DNA from: an uncultured Eubacteriales bacterium
GTDB taxonomy: Bacteria > Bacillota > Clostridia > Oscillospirales > CAG-272
DNA length: 17,789 bases
NCBI GenBank assembly: GCA_902462015.1
Contig: CABPZV010000023.1
Location: 1-17,789, forward strand
Reading direction: 5' to 3'
The notes under the pieces were generated by a model, which saw nothing but the letters and a program-made list of their open reading frames with translations, did not search any database and was not told where the DNA came from. The position numbers were made by a program, and so were the translations under genes. This document shows, piece by piece, positions 6,035-16,100 of this stretch (its first letter is position 1; the number at the start of each line of letters is the position of its first letter).

Positions 6035-6430
6035 ATGGCAAACTACAGAAAAAGCAGAATTAACGGAGAGATAACCCGTGAAATGGCATCAATAATACGC
6101 GATGTAAAAGATCCAAGAGTCAACGAAGCAATGCTTTGTATTACCGGTGCAGATTGCTCAGCCGATCTTAAGCAATGCAAGATATACTACTCCTCCCTGC
6201 TCTCAGCGGAAAACGCACCAGAAATAAAAAAAGGGCTTAAGAGTGCAAACGGATTTATACGCAGTCAGCTTGCAAAGCGCCTTAACCTAAGAACAACGCC
6301 CGAACTTCATTATATCCTCGACACTTCTGTTGAAAACGGCGCTCACATATCATCTATTCTTCGCAAAATAGACGAAGAGCTTGAAGCAAGGACAATAGAA
6401 GAAAAGAACGAGGAAGATAAAGAGGTATAA
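6035..6430 (+). CDS. rbfA: 30S ribosome-binding factor RbfA
   Basis: Small single-KH-domain protein that binds the immature 30S subunit near the 5' helix of 16S rRNA and helps late maturation. The 131 aa fit the family. The N-terminus (ANYRKSRINGEITREMASIIRDVKDPRV) and the LRTTPELHYILDTSVENGAHISSIL segment are conserved. The C-terminus is a charged E/K tail, as usual. A GAAAGGT site lies upstream of ATG 6035, about 17 bp away, so the exact ribosome binding site is uncertain. In many Firmicutes rbfA follows infB, but here it follows a repeat and a spacer, so the operon begins anew at this point. nrnA starts 6 bp after its stop, indicating coupling. Confidence 0.95.
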   Translation: MANYRKSRINGEITREMASIIRDVKDPRVNEAMLCITGADCSADLKQCKIYYSSLLSAENAPEIKKGLKSANGFIRSQLAKRLNLRTTPELHYILDTSVENGAHISSILRKIDEELEARTIEEKNEEDKEV

Positions 6431-6436
6431 GCAATA

Positions 6437-7465
6437 ATGCAAAATAATACAAAAGCTCTTACGGTTAATGAAACAGCAGCACTTCTGAAAGACAGCGACG
6501 ACATTCTGCTGGTAACGCATTCAAGACCGGACGGCGACACATTAGGGTCGGCAATCGCACTTGAAACCGCTCTGAGAATGCTCGGGAAAAACACATATAC
6601 CGTGTGCGACGACGATATTCCCGAAAGACTCAGCTTTATACTAAACTACAGAACCGGAAATTCAGAAAATAACAATTCAAATTCTCTAAGGCCGGAATGT
6701 CTTCCGGAAAATTTTTTACCAAAGTTCATTGCCACAGTAGATGTTGCAGCTATTGATCTTATAGGCGTTTTTGGAAAAAAAATTGAAAATCAAATCAACC
6801 TGAAAATTGATCACCATGCATCAGGAGATTCATTTGCAGAAAACGAGCTCATTTTCAATAAAGCATCTGCATGCGGCGAAATTGTATTCGACTTAATTAA
6901 AGCTCTTGGAATTTCCGGAAATAATATTGCAGGCGCTCTGTATACGGCAATCTCCTCCGATTCCGGAAGCTTTAAATACAGCTCGGTAACCCCACAGACG
7001 CATCTTCGTGCCGCAGAGCTTTTAAGCTATGGTATAGACCACAGTAAAATTACAGATATGCTTTATAATTCAAAGACAAAAAAAGAACTTGCGGCATCCG
7101 GACTTGCTATCCGCAATATGCGGTATTACTGCGGCGATATACTTGCGCTGACTACCGTCTCACTGTCAGAAATGGAAGAGCTCGGACTTGACAAAAACGA
7201 CATTGACGGAATTAACAATATGCCGCTGAGCGTAAAGGGCATAAAGATCGGAATTGTAGTAAAACAGGACATTGAACCAAAAACATACAAAATATCTGTC
7301 CGCACTAATGAGGAATATGCAGCTAATGACATCTGCTCCTTTTTCGGAGGCGGCGGACACCTGCGCGCTGCCGGCGCGCGGCTGCATGCAAGCGACATTG
7401 AAAAAGCCGTAAAAAGAATACTCAGAGCCGTCGGCAAGAAAACAAACCTGGAAACTGACGGTTAA
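6437..7465 (+). CDS. nrnA: DHH/DHHA1 phosphoesterase, NrnA-type nanoRNase / pAp phosphatase
   Basis: Cytoplasmic Mn-dependent enzyme that degrades RNA oligomers of 2-5 nt, and in Bacillus also dephosphorylates pAp to AMP. The 342 residues contain the DHH domain with H28-x3-D32-x-D34 (THSRPDGDTLGSA), D102 (ATVDVAAID) and the DHH triad at 125-127 (KIDHHASGD). The DHHA1 domain has FFGGGGHLRAAGARL near 300-313 for substrate binding. The gene is typically found between rbfA and truB in Firmicutes, as here. Its ATG is 6 bp after the rbfA stop, so translation is likely coupled. No ACTase or membrane domain is present, which separates it from GdpP. A cyclic-di-nucleotide or pGpG/pApA role is possible within this family. 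Confidence 0.93.
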   Translation: MQNNTKALTVNETAALLKDSDDILLVTHSRPDGDTLGSAIALETALRMLGKNTYTVCDDDIPERLSFILNYRTGNSENNNSNSLRPECLPENFLPKFIATVDVAAIDLIGVFGKKIENQINLKIDHHASGDSFAENELIFNKASACGEIVFDLIKALGISGNNIAGALYTAISSDSGSFKYSSVTPQTHLRAAELLSYGIDHSKITDMLYNSKTKKELAASGLAIRNMRYYCGDILALTTVSLSEMEELGLDKNDIDGINNMPLSVKGIKIGIVVKQDIEPKTYKISVRTNEEYAANDICSFFGGGGHLRAAGARLHASDIEKAVKRILRAVGKKTNLETDG

Positions 7466-7507
7466 AAATGTAATGCAATCTAAAAATACGAAAGGAATAG
7501 TACAGCT

Positions 7508-8581
7508 ATGCTCAAATTAAAAAGCGGTATAAAGACAACGGCATTTGTCTTGACAATCATTTTATCCGCAGGAGTCTTCTTTTCATGCGACCGTCAGGAA
7601 GATGACAATTCTTTATCTGACAGCAGCAGTGAAACTGACTCCGATAAAAAATTTGTAAGCGCAGAAAAAATAAAGGAGGCGCTTCCCGGAATTGTATGCT
7701 GGGGAGACAGCCTCACCTCCGGTCCTGGAGGAAATGCAATGTCATATCCGAAATCTCTTCAAAGCTGTATTGATGAGAGCATAGCCGCTCTGTGTCCGGC
7801 GGCCAAGGAACTCGGTATATCTGTCCCGGTAGTCAATATGGGAGTAGGCGGAGAAAATACGAACACCATTCTCGGAAGAAACGGAGCAGTTCCGTTTATC
7901 ACATCATCTGCATTTACAATTCCGTCTGAAGTAAAATCTGTCGCAGTTAAATTTATGTCGGAAAACGGAAAACCGGTTGCTCCGCTTATCCAGGGAAATG
8001 CAGGAATGGAATTTGTTACAATCGAAGGTGTTAAGGGGATCATTTCCCGAAGCGGAAACGGATACGTTTTTACCCGAAATGAAGCCGGCAATTCTGTACA
8101 TGTATCTAAGGGAACTAAAATTATTACCGCAGGCTCTGAACCCTACAGAGAGTATATCTCAGTCATATTTATCGGCCAAAACGGAGGCTTTACCGGCTAC
8201 GATGAGCTTGTAGAGCAGCAAAAAGCCATCATAGAACATCAGACAAAAAATAAAGATAAATTTATAATTATCGGACTCCATACAACAACACCCTCATACC
8301 GGGAAGATCTTGAAGGACTGATGACGGAAGAATACGGAGACAAGTACATAAATCTTCGGGAATACATGAGTACAGACGCAATGTCGGACGCTGGACTTAC
8401 GCCTTCACAGTCTGATATAAGCGCTATGGAGGGCGGAAATGTTCCGCCGTCACTCCTTTCAGAAGATTTGCTTCATTTCAATTCCGATGGGTATGAAATT
8501 ATCGGAAGGCTTGTGTTTAACCGTATGGAACATCTCGGATATTTTGATGAGCTGAGAGAGATTCTCACAGAAAAAGAATAG
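7508..8581 (+). CDS. SGNH/GDSL-type hydrolase lipoprotein
   Basis: A 357-aa predicted exported esterase-like protein. Residues 1-26 form a signal peptide (KTTAFVLTIILSAGVFFS) ending at C27, a probable lipidation site with an atypical FFSC box. An S/D-rich linker follows to about 47. SGNH block I is GIVCWGDSLTSGPGG with nucleophile S68. Block II is VNMGVGGENTNTILGR, where G of MGVGGEN fits the oxyanion Gly. Block III is IFIGQNGGF with N225 in place of the usual GxND. Block V is DLLHFNSDGYEIIG with D320 and H323. About 95 residues between blocks II and III are beta-rich and look like an inserted domain. The substrate is unknown; acetylated glycans are common for the clan. It lies between nrnA and truB on the same strand, with AAAGGA before the ATG. 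Confidence 0.82.
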   Translation: MLKLKSGIKTTAFVLTIILSAGVFFSCDRQEDDNSLSDSSSETDSDKKFVSAEKIKEALPGIVCWGDSLTSGPGGNAMSYPKSLQSCIDESIAALCPAAKELGISVPVVNMGVGGENTNTILGRNGAVPFITSSAFTIPSEVKSVAVKFMSENGKPVAPLIQGNAGMEFVTIEGVKGIISRSGNGYVFTRNEAGNSVHVSKGTKIITAGSEPYREYISVIFIGQNGGFTGYDELVEQQKAIIEHQTKNKDKFIIIGLHTTTPSYREDLEGLMTEEYGDKYINLREYMSTDAMSDAGLTPSQSDISAMEGGNVPPSLLSEDLLHFNSDGYEIIGRLVFNRMEHLGYFDELREILTEKE

Positions 8582-8696
8582 TATGACAGTGCTCTGTAAA
8601 AGTTCTGAGAGCAATTAGAATCCGGATGCCCTCTACTCGCAGTTCTTATTTAACTATTTAAATTGTTATGACCTGTGCACTTTCAGGAAAGATTTG

Positions 8697-9635
8697 GTGA
8701 TAGAAATATCTAAGGAAAACAAATATAAAAATGATATTATAAGCGGTGTACTGCCGATTTTTAAAGAATCCGGAATGACATCTCACGATGCGGTAGCTAA
8801 GATAAGAAAGCTTTATGAAACCAAACGGGTCGGTCACACCGGAACTCTTGATCCGATGGCTACAGGGGTCTTAGTCGTTTTAATCGGACGGGCGGCAAAG
8901 GCCGCTGAATATGTCGAAAAAGGAACAAAGCAATATAAGGCCGTTCTTAGGCTCGGAATTACTACAGATACCGGAGATATAACCGGAAAAGTTCTGTCAG
9001 AGTCAGCTGTTCCGCAGGATATCGATATACATAAAATAGAAAATGATTTTTCTGGAGAAATAAAGCAAAAGCCTCCCATGTACAGCGCTATAAAAATTGG
9101 CGGCAGGAAAATGGTAGATCTTGCAAGACAGGGTATTACAGTTGATATTCCCGAAAGAAATGTTCAGATTTACTCTCTGAAAATAGAAAAAACTAAAATA
9201 AAAGAGGAATATGCTGTCGATGTCGTCTGCTCGTGCGGAACATATATACGGACATTATGTTCGGATATCGGAAACAGTCTCGGATGCGGAGGAACGATGT
9301 CGTCCCTTTGCCGCACGCGAAATTCAGGCTTTACAGAAAAGGATTGTCTGAAAATAGAAGAACTTGAAAAAATACCTTATGACGAACGAAAAAAACTTCT
9401 TATTGATACAGAACAGCTGTTTTCATCAATTCCTAAAGTGTCTCTGAACAGCTTTTTTGCCAAGCTTGCAAAGGACGGAAACTGCATATATCAAAAAAAA
9501 GCAGGTTATAATTTCACATCCGGAACACGCGTCAGACTGTGCGACGAACATGGTTTTTTCTCACTGGGAGAAGTTATGGAACAGAATGGCGAAAGTGTAA
9601 TAAAACCCATAAAAAAATTCAGAATTGAGGACTGA
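8697..9635 (+). CDS. truB: tRNA pseudouridine(55) synthase TruB
   Basis: Isomerises U55 in the T-loop of elongator tRNAs. The motif RVGHTGTLDPMATGVLVV contains the catalytic Asp (about residue 52), and GVLPIFKESGMTSHDAV, PPMYSAIKIGGRKMVDLARQG and CGTYIRTLCSDIG are the standard TruB blocks. A C-terminal segment from about 235 to the end matches the PUA-like end of bacterial TruB. No ATG fits the N-terminus: a TTG (8694) and a GTG (8697) stand side by side. AGGAAAGA at 8685-8692 places the GTG at a better distance than the TTG, so I start at 8697. About 110 bp separate it from the SGNH gene. In most Firmicutes ribF follows truB, but here addB does, 49 bp downstream. Confidence 0.94.
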   Translation: MIEISKENKYKNDIISGVLPIFKESGMTSHDAVAKIRKLYETKRVGHTGTLDPMATGVLVVLIGRAAKAAEYVEKGTKQYKAVLRLGITTDTGDITGKVLSESAVPQDIDIHKIENDFSGEIKQKPPMYSAIKIGGRKMVDLARQGITVDIPERNVQIYSLKIEKTKIKEEYAVDVVCSCGTYIRTLCSDIGNSLGCGGTMSSLCRTRNSGFTEKDCLKIEELEKIPYDERKKLLIDTEQLFSSIPKVSLNSFFAKLAKDGNCIYQKKAGYNFTSGTRVRLCDEHGFFSLGEVMEQNGESVIKPIKKFRIED

Positions 9636-9684
9636 CCTTCAGCTAAATTCCGGCTGAAAAATATATAGATAAAAGGCTGATATT

Positions 9685-12600
9685 ATGATAACCCAAATTA
9701 TAGGCTCTGCCGGAAGCGGAAAAAGCAGCATGCTGTATTCGCTTGCCGCCAATGCCCTAAAAAAATCACACACCGTTTTCCTAATCGTTCCGGAACAGTC
9801 CGCGGTTAATGCCGAGCGGCGAATGGCGCAGCTTTGTGAAGAAAAAAATATTCCGTCAGTTTCTCTCGAAGTCGTAAGCTTCCGAAGACTTGCCAACCGG
9901 GTATTCCGAAGCTGCGGAGGTCTGTCGTACAGCTATCTCGGACAAGGGGGAAAAAATATCGTTATGTGGCGTACTCTCTCCGAGACTGCGCCGCTTCTCA
10001 GTTACTACAGTTCCATATCACTCTCCGACATAAGCTCGCTTTATGCTATGACTGAACAAATTGACATGCTTAAACAATACGGTATAGCTCCGCCGCAGCT
10101 CTATGACGCGGCGGAACTTTTGCAAGCGGAAGGCAAAACAAGACTTGCCGGCAAAATTTCAGATCTTTCCGTCATTCTAACAGCCTATAACACAATTATG
10201 AAAAAGAATTACGACGATCCTAAGGAAGACATTATACGGCTTGCCGAAGCCCTTGAAAGCTTTAATTTCTTCAACGGAACAGACGTTTTTCTTGATTCCT
10301 TTTACGGCTTCTCTTCAGATGAATATAAGGTTTTAAGACATATAACGGCGCAGGCGGATAATTTTACCGTTACCCTACAGGATTCGGAGGACGGCTCTCT
10401 CTTTAACGAATCCGTAAAAAGCTCCCGAATACGTCTCCAGAAGATTTATCCTGAAGGCGAAGACGTAAAAACTATAAAACTGCAGAATAATCTGCGTCAC
10501 AAAAATAATTCACTTGCCTTTCTTGAAAAGACGCTTCGCGAGGGAAACTTCAAGGCAAAAAAAAGCGAAGAAATATTTTATAAACCGGAGCTTTGTTCGG
10601 AGCTTGAAAGCCCGAATGAAAAGGCATCCCAAACTAAGACGGATAAAGTTAAAAACATATATGAAAATAATAAACACAAAAATGATTTGATCCCCGAAAA
10701 TATAAGCCTGTATGAATGTCAGGACAAATATGAAGAAGCTGAAGCGGCGGCAGCGGAAGTTCTAAAGCATATACATTCCGGAGGACACTTCCGTGACTGC
10801 GCCGTTATCGTCAGAAAAACGGATGTATGGAAAGGCATTACAGACGCAGTCTTTGAAAAGCATGGAATCCCGTGCTTTACAAGCGAAAGAACCAATGTAC
10901 TTCTGAAGCCTGCAGTCAGACTTGTAATTTCGGCATTAGAAACGGTAGGCGGAGGATGGAAGACAAACGATATAATAACGCTCATAAAAACAGGAATGAC
11001 AGGTCTCTCTCCTGAAGAAAGTGATATTCTGAGCGGATATATAACCTCATGGAGAATTCACGGCAAACGATTTTATGATGAATACGAATGGAACATGAAT
11101 CCGGACGGCTATACCGATAAGCTGACCGAAGAGGGCAGCAGAATTCTTCAGATTTCAAATAAAGCCAGACATACCATCTGCGCCCCCCTGCTTCTGCTCG
11201 CACTCGGCAAGGCGTCTGTACGGGAATATTGCACCGCGGTATATCACTATATGACTAAACTTGAAATATATGAAAAAACCGAGAAATCCGGTGACTCCGA
11301 TGCAGTACAGATCTGGAATTCAATTGTCGATGCGCTTGACTGTATAACCGCAGTTGCCGGTGAAATGGAAACCTGCGCGGATATGATGGCGAAGCTTCTG
11401 CGAGCCGCTCTTACGGGAGTTACAGTAGGTAAAATTCCGACATGCACAGACGAGGTCACCATTGGAGCAGCTGACCTGATCCGTCTTGACAACTGCCGCT
11501 GCGCCCTGCTTCTCGGATGCAACGAGGGAGAATTCCCTGCGCCGGTAAGTGAAACCGGACTTTTTTCCAATTCAGAAATAACAGAGCTCGAAGAAATCGG
11601 CATAGAGCTTACACGCAGCGTTGCCGAGCAAACGGCAGATGAACAGCTTTATTTTTATACTGCTGTATGCGCTCCGTCTGAAAAATTAATTCTAACATAC
11701 TCTGATACGTCAGACGAAGGAAGACCGCAAAAGCCGTCAATAGGGTGGAAAAAAATTCTTGCCGCTTTTCCGGCATTAAAAGCTGTAAGCTTTGGCAAAC
11801 TGCCTTTTGAGTACAGGCTGCAGGACAGACAATCAGCTTTTGAATTTGCCGCAGCAGATCCCGATTCCCAACTATCTAAAAAAATATTTACGCTTTTATC
11901 TGACGATGGCAGATTTGAAAGATGGATTTCCTGCGTCGGTTCTCCGCTTAGCTGTGAAACCGTCCGTATCTGTCGAGGCATAACTGACATTCTGTTTTCA
12001 GACCATATCAGTCTCAGCTCTACAAATATAGAAACATATGCTAAATGTGCCTTTGCATATTTCTGTAAATATGTACTCGGTCTGCGCGAACCGTCAACGT
12101 CTGAATTCCGCGGCGCAGACACAGGAAATTACATCCACGCCGTATTAGAAAGCTTCTGCTCTGCCGTACAAAGCGGAAATTTTGATATTACTTCTGCAAA
12201 AGATTCCGATTTTGACAGCTTTGCAGAGACAGAGAGTATTAAATACATCGAAAAAATTTTCTCAGGAAATCATACAGATGCACGTCAAAAAGCGTTTTTC
12301 AGGCGAATGAAGAATACCGCTTCGCTTCTGATAAGAGATATTGCCGATGAAATGAACAACAGCAGGTTTGTCCCGTACTTCTTTGAGCTTCCGGTTTCTT
12401 ATACTGAGGGTGCGGTACCACCCCATAAAATCTTGCTTGAAGACGGAACCGCCGCCGAGATATTCGGAAGAATAGACCGTGTCGACCTTATGCAAAACGG
12501 AGAAAATATATATGTACGAATAACCGACTATAAAACAGGCTTGATGTCAGATGTTCGGGAAGCTCCACATACTGGCATAGGACTGCAGCTTCTGCTTTAT

Positions 12601-13098
12601 CTTCGTTCACTGTGCCGCAATGACAAACGCATATTAAAACTCATGTCGAAGGCTTCCGGAATTATAACATCGGACAGCACTTCTTTAATACCTGCAGGCG
12701 CTCTGTACATGTCAGTAAAAACTCCGGAACTGTCACCGGACAAAATTCCTGAAGCCTCAGAAGAAATTTATTCGGAAGCAAAAAAATCCTTTTACCGTGA
12801 AGGTATACTTTTAAATGACTCGAATGTAATTGACGCAATGGATCAAAGCCACAGCGGACATTTTATTCCAGTTAAGTACAGACAGGACGGTTCCTTCTCC
12901 GCAAAAGGAGTTTTATACAGTCCGGACGAACTGATAAAGCTGTGCGACTCTGCAAGTGAAAAAGCCGCGTCAGCCGCCTGTAAAATTAAGCTTGGCATAT
13001 CAGACGCAACTCCTACAGAGCATACACCGTATACCTCTTCCGTATGCGAATACTGTTCAATGAAAGAGGTTTGTAAAAAACCGGAATTCAATAAATAA
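9685..13098 (+). CDS. addB: ATP-dependent nuclease subunit B (AddB)
   Basis: Subunit of the AddAB helicase-nuclease, which resects DNA double-strand breaks until a Chi site and loads RecA. The 1137 aa match the usual length (about 1,160). Walker A GSAGSGKS is at residues 7-14. The middle is the degenerate helicase core that recognises Chi in Bacillus AddB. The C-terminal RecB-type nuclease has RIDRVDL followed by DYKTG at D948. The iron-sulfur cysteines are present: C788 (AKCAFAYF) and C1121, C1124 and C1130 (CEYC..C spacing). A hydrophilic K/E/N-rich stretch at about 290-340 (EKASQTKTDKVKNIYENN) looks like a flexible insertion. It is followed by addA after 97 bp, the usual B-then-A order. 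Confidence 0.96.
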   Translation: MITQIIGSAGSGKSSMLYSLAANALKKSHTVFLIVPEQSAVNAERRMAQLCEEKNIPSVSLEVVSFRRLANRVFRSCGGLSYSYLGQGGKNIVMWRTLSETAPLLSYYSSISLSDISSLYAMTEQIDMLKQYGIAPPQLYDAAELLQAEGKTRLAGKISDLSVILTAYNTIMKKNYDDPKEDIIRLAEALESFNFFNGTDVFLDSFYGFSSDEYKVLRHITAQADNFTVTLQDSEDGSLFNESVKSSRIRLQKIYPEGEDVKTIKLQNNLRHKNNSLAFLEKTLREGNFKAKKSEEIFYKPELCSELESPNEKASQTKTDKVKNIYENNKHKNDLIPENISLYECQDKYEEAEAAAAEVLKHIHSGGHFRDCAVIVRKTDVWKGITDAVFEKHGIPCFTSERTNVLLKPAVRLVISALETVGGGWKTNDIITLIKTGMTGLSPEESDILSGYITSWRIHGKRFYDEYEWNMNPDGYTDKLTEEGSRILQISNKARHTICAPLLLLALGKASVREYCTAVYHYMTKLEIYEKTEKSGDSDAVQIWNSIVDALDCITAVAGEMETCADMMAKLLRAALTGVTVGKIPTCTDEVTIGAADLIRLDNCRCALLLGCNEGEFPAPVSETGLFSNSEITELEEIGIELTRSVAEQTADEQLYFYTAVCAPSEKLILTYSDTSDEGRPQKPSIGWKKILAAFPALKAVSFGKLPFEYRLQDRQSAFEFAAADPDSQLSKKIFTLLSDDGRFERWISCVGSPLSCETVRICRGITDILFSDHISLSSTNIETYAKCAFAYFCKYVLGLREPSTSEFRGADTGNYIHAVLESFCSAVQSGNFDITSAKDSDFDSFAETESIKYIEKIFSGNHTDARQKAFFRRMKNTASLLIRDIADEMNNSRFVPYFFELPVSYTEGAVPPHKILLEDGTAAEIFGRIDRVDLMQNGENIYVRITDYKTGLMSDVREAPHTGIGLQLLLYLRSLCRNDKRILKLMSKASGIITSDSTSLIPAGALYMSVKTPELSPDKIPEASEEIYSEAKKSFYREGILLNDSNVIDAMDQSHSGHFIPVKYRQDGSFSAKGVLYSPDELIKLCDSASEKAASAACKIKLGISDATPTEHTPYTSSVCEYCSMKEVCKKPEFNK

Positions 13099-13195
13099 CT
13101 TCAGTATCGCCATACCGCTTTCCGGAGCTTGATCGTACCGCTGCCGAAAAATGGCATATTTATTTCCGTACATATCAGAAAGGAAAAAATAAATA

Positions 13196-16100
13196 ATGAG
13201 AAACTGGACTCCGGCACAATTACTTGCAATCGAAGCTTCCGGATGTGATTTACTTGTTTCAGCTGCGGCAGGATCTGGAAAAACCGCAGTTCTTACTGAA
13301 AGGCTGATACGCCGACTGACAGACCGGGAAAATCCTGCAGATCTTTCTAAAATGCTGATAGTTACGTTTACGCGTGCAGCTGCGTCGGAACTTCGCGAAC
13401 GCATCGGTACAGCCCTTGAAAGCGCAATAGAAGCAGAACCGGAAAGAAAAGACCTTGTGAGGCAAAGCTTAGGACTCGAAAGCGCGCACATCGGAACTAT
13501 CCACAGCTTTTGTCTGTCACTGCTCAGAGAAAACTTTGCAGTTCTCGGACTGGCACCTGCTATACGGGTCGCGGACGAAACAGAAATTCTTATGCTCGCT
13601 CTGCGAGTTATGGATGAAGTTATTGATGACTTCTATGAAAACTCTGAAAATAAACCCGAAATTATTACGAAAGCCGGGAAAAAGTTCCATACTGACTTTC
13701 AAACTCTCGCAGACACATTCGTCTCAGACCGTGACGATAAACTTGCAGTATATTTTTACGATATATATAAGGAAACTATGAACTACCCCGAAGGGATTGC
13801 AATTCTGCAAGCATCGCTTCAAAACCTTTCATCCGGGTCACATTCCGATTTTTTTGATACTGTTTGGGGCAAAATTATCAAACGCGGACTCGTCGACGAG
13901 CTGTCATATTATAAAAAAATATATGAAGAAGCTGTCGAATATTTTACCGGCGGTGACAGCGTTGTCGAACAAAAATTCGCACCGGCTTTCATTTGTGACA
14001 GAGATTTTATATCAGGAATGATTTCCGCAGTAAACGAAAGCTATAGCTCGGCACGCAGCTTTGCCCTGTCCTATAAAAAAACCGCTATAGGAAGAAAAAA
14101 GACAGAAGAAAATGAAAAAACAGATTTTTATAAATCAGTGAGAACAGATTTCGGGAAATTTATCGACAAAGCCGGCAAAAAAAAGCTTTCAGCATCACCG
14201 GAAAAAATATCTGAACTAATGACAGACGCCGCCTCATTTTGCGGCAGTCTTTTCTGCGTTCTTGACGAATTCTCCAAAAGATTCACAGAAGAAAAAAGGC
14301 GAAAAGGAATCATTGACTATTCGGACATCGAACATCTGACGCTCAGGCTTCTTACCGATGAAAACGGAAATCCTACAAATGCCGCCCAGCAATGCGGAGC
14401 AGAATATAACGAAATATATATAGACGAATATCAGGATATCAGCCCGATTCAGGATAAAATTTTTAACTCTATCGCAAACCAAAACAGATTTATGGTCGGA
14501 GATATAAAACAAAGCATTTATGGCTTCCGTGGCTCTGCTCCGGATATATTTGCTGATTACCGAAACAGGTTTCCAAAGCTTGAAGCAGTATCGGACGAGA
14601 GCCAGTCTTTGAACAGCAAAAAAGGACATACTGTTTTTCTGTCTCACAATTTTCGATGCGACGACACTATAATTGACTTTACAAACGCTGTTTTTTCGTC
14701 GATAATGCAAAATAAATACGGCAGTTCTCTCACCTACGGCAATGATGATATGCTTGTATTCTCAAAAAATTACGGGGAAAAACACCATGCTGTTCCCGCA
14801 CATGTAGTTCTTATTTCCCCTTCGGACGTGCAGAATGAAGAATACAGCTATACCGAAAATAATAATGAAAAAAAAGCGGAAAACAACTTCGGCAAGAAAT
14901 CACCAGATAATATAAAGCCCGAATATGCAGAAGCTGAGTTTGTCGCCTCTGAGTCTAAAAAACTTATCGCTTCGGGACGGTACAAACCGGAGGACATACG
15001 TATCTTGCTGCGAAGCGGTGCAAGCGACACAGAGAGATTCGCAAAGGCATTTTCAAGACGGGGCATTCCATTTGAAAATGTCAGAACAGCCGGATTTTTT
15101 GAACGTCCGCACACAATGCTCCTTTTGTCGCTTTTAAGATGCATTGACAATCCGCTTCACGATATTCCGCTTGCATCAGTCCTTAAAAGCCCTCTTTTCG
15201 GTTTTACTATGGATGAACTAATTGCAGTCAAAAAAGATATACATCCGGAATCAGCATCCTCCAGTTCCTTATTAGATATAAAATCTAATGAAATTATAAA
15301 TGAACATGATGATTCAGTCACTGCAGGTACAGAAAATAAAACAAAGTCCTCACTCTTTGACTGCCTTTGCGCATATACTGAGAAATACGGTTTCAAAAAG
15401 GGAAAAGTATTTCTGGACGAGCTTTCTGATTTACGATCTCGCGCAGTATCTATGCCATCCGATAAACTGATATGGCACATTTTCAGCAGCACACCAATTA
15501 TGTATTGCGGAGAAAATAATGCATCAGCAGCTTCACTTGCAGAAAGCAGCTTCTCAGCAGATCAAAGGCGCGCCGACCTTCTCCGTTTTTACGATTATGC
15601 CCGAAGCTACGAAGCTTCTTCGTTTCGAGGATTAAACGCCTTTGTCTCCTCTATCAACGATTTGCTTGCAAAAGAACCTCATTTTGTTTTCGATAAATCA
15701 CCAAAAATATCTGAAAAGGCTGTCTGTGCCATGACAATTCACGCCTCAAAAGGTCTCGAATTTCCTGTCTGTTTTATCTGCGGCTCAGCAAAAAAGTTCA
15801 ATAAGCAGGATTCATCCGAACTTGTCCTTATTGACGGAACACTGGGCGCTTGCCCCAAACTCCGGCTTGATACCGGATTTGCAAGGATTAATACACCCAT
15901 GCGCTCTGCGGCAGTACAGAAAAATGACGAACAGGAAACAGACGAAGAGCTTAGGGTATTGTATGTGGCGATGACACGTGCAAAAGAAATTTTATATATA
16001 ACGGCCGGCACAGCAGCACCTGAAGTTATTATCAGTGAGGCAAGACTATGCGCCTCATATCCGTCGCGATTTTCTTTTTCTAAAAACGCCAGCTATATGA

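Noticed and set aside
13057..13491. 144-codon minus-strand ORF over the addB-addA junction
   Set aside because: It is antisense to strongly conserved AddA motifs and is Ser/Arg-rich as expected of a shadow frame.
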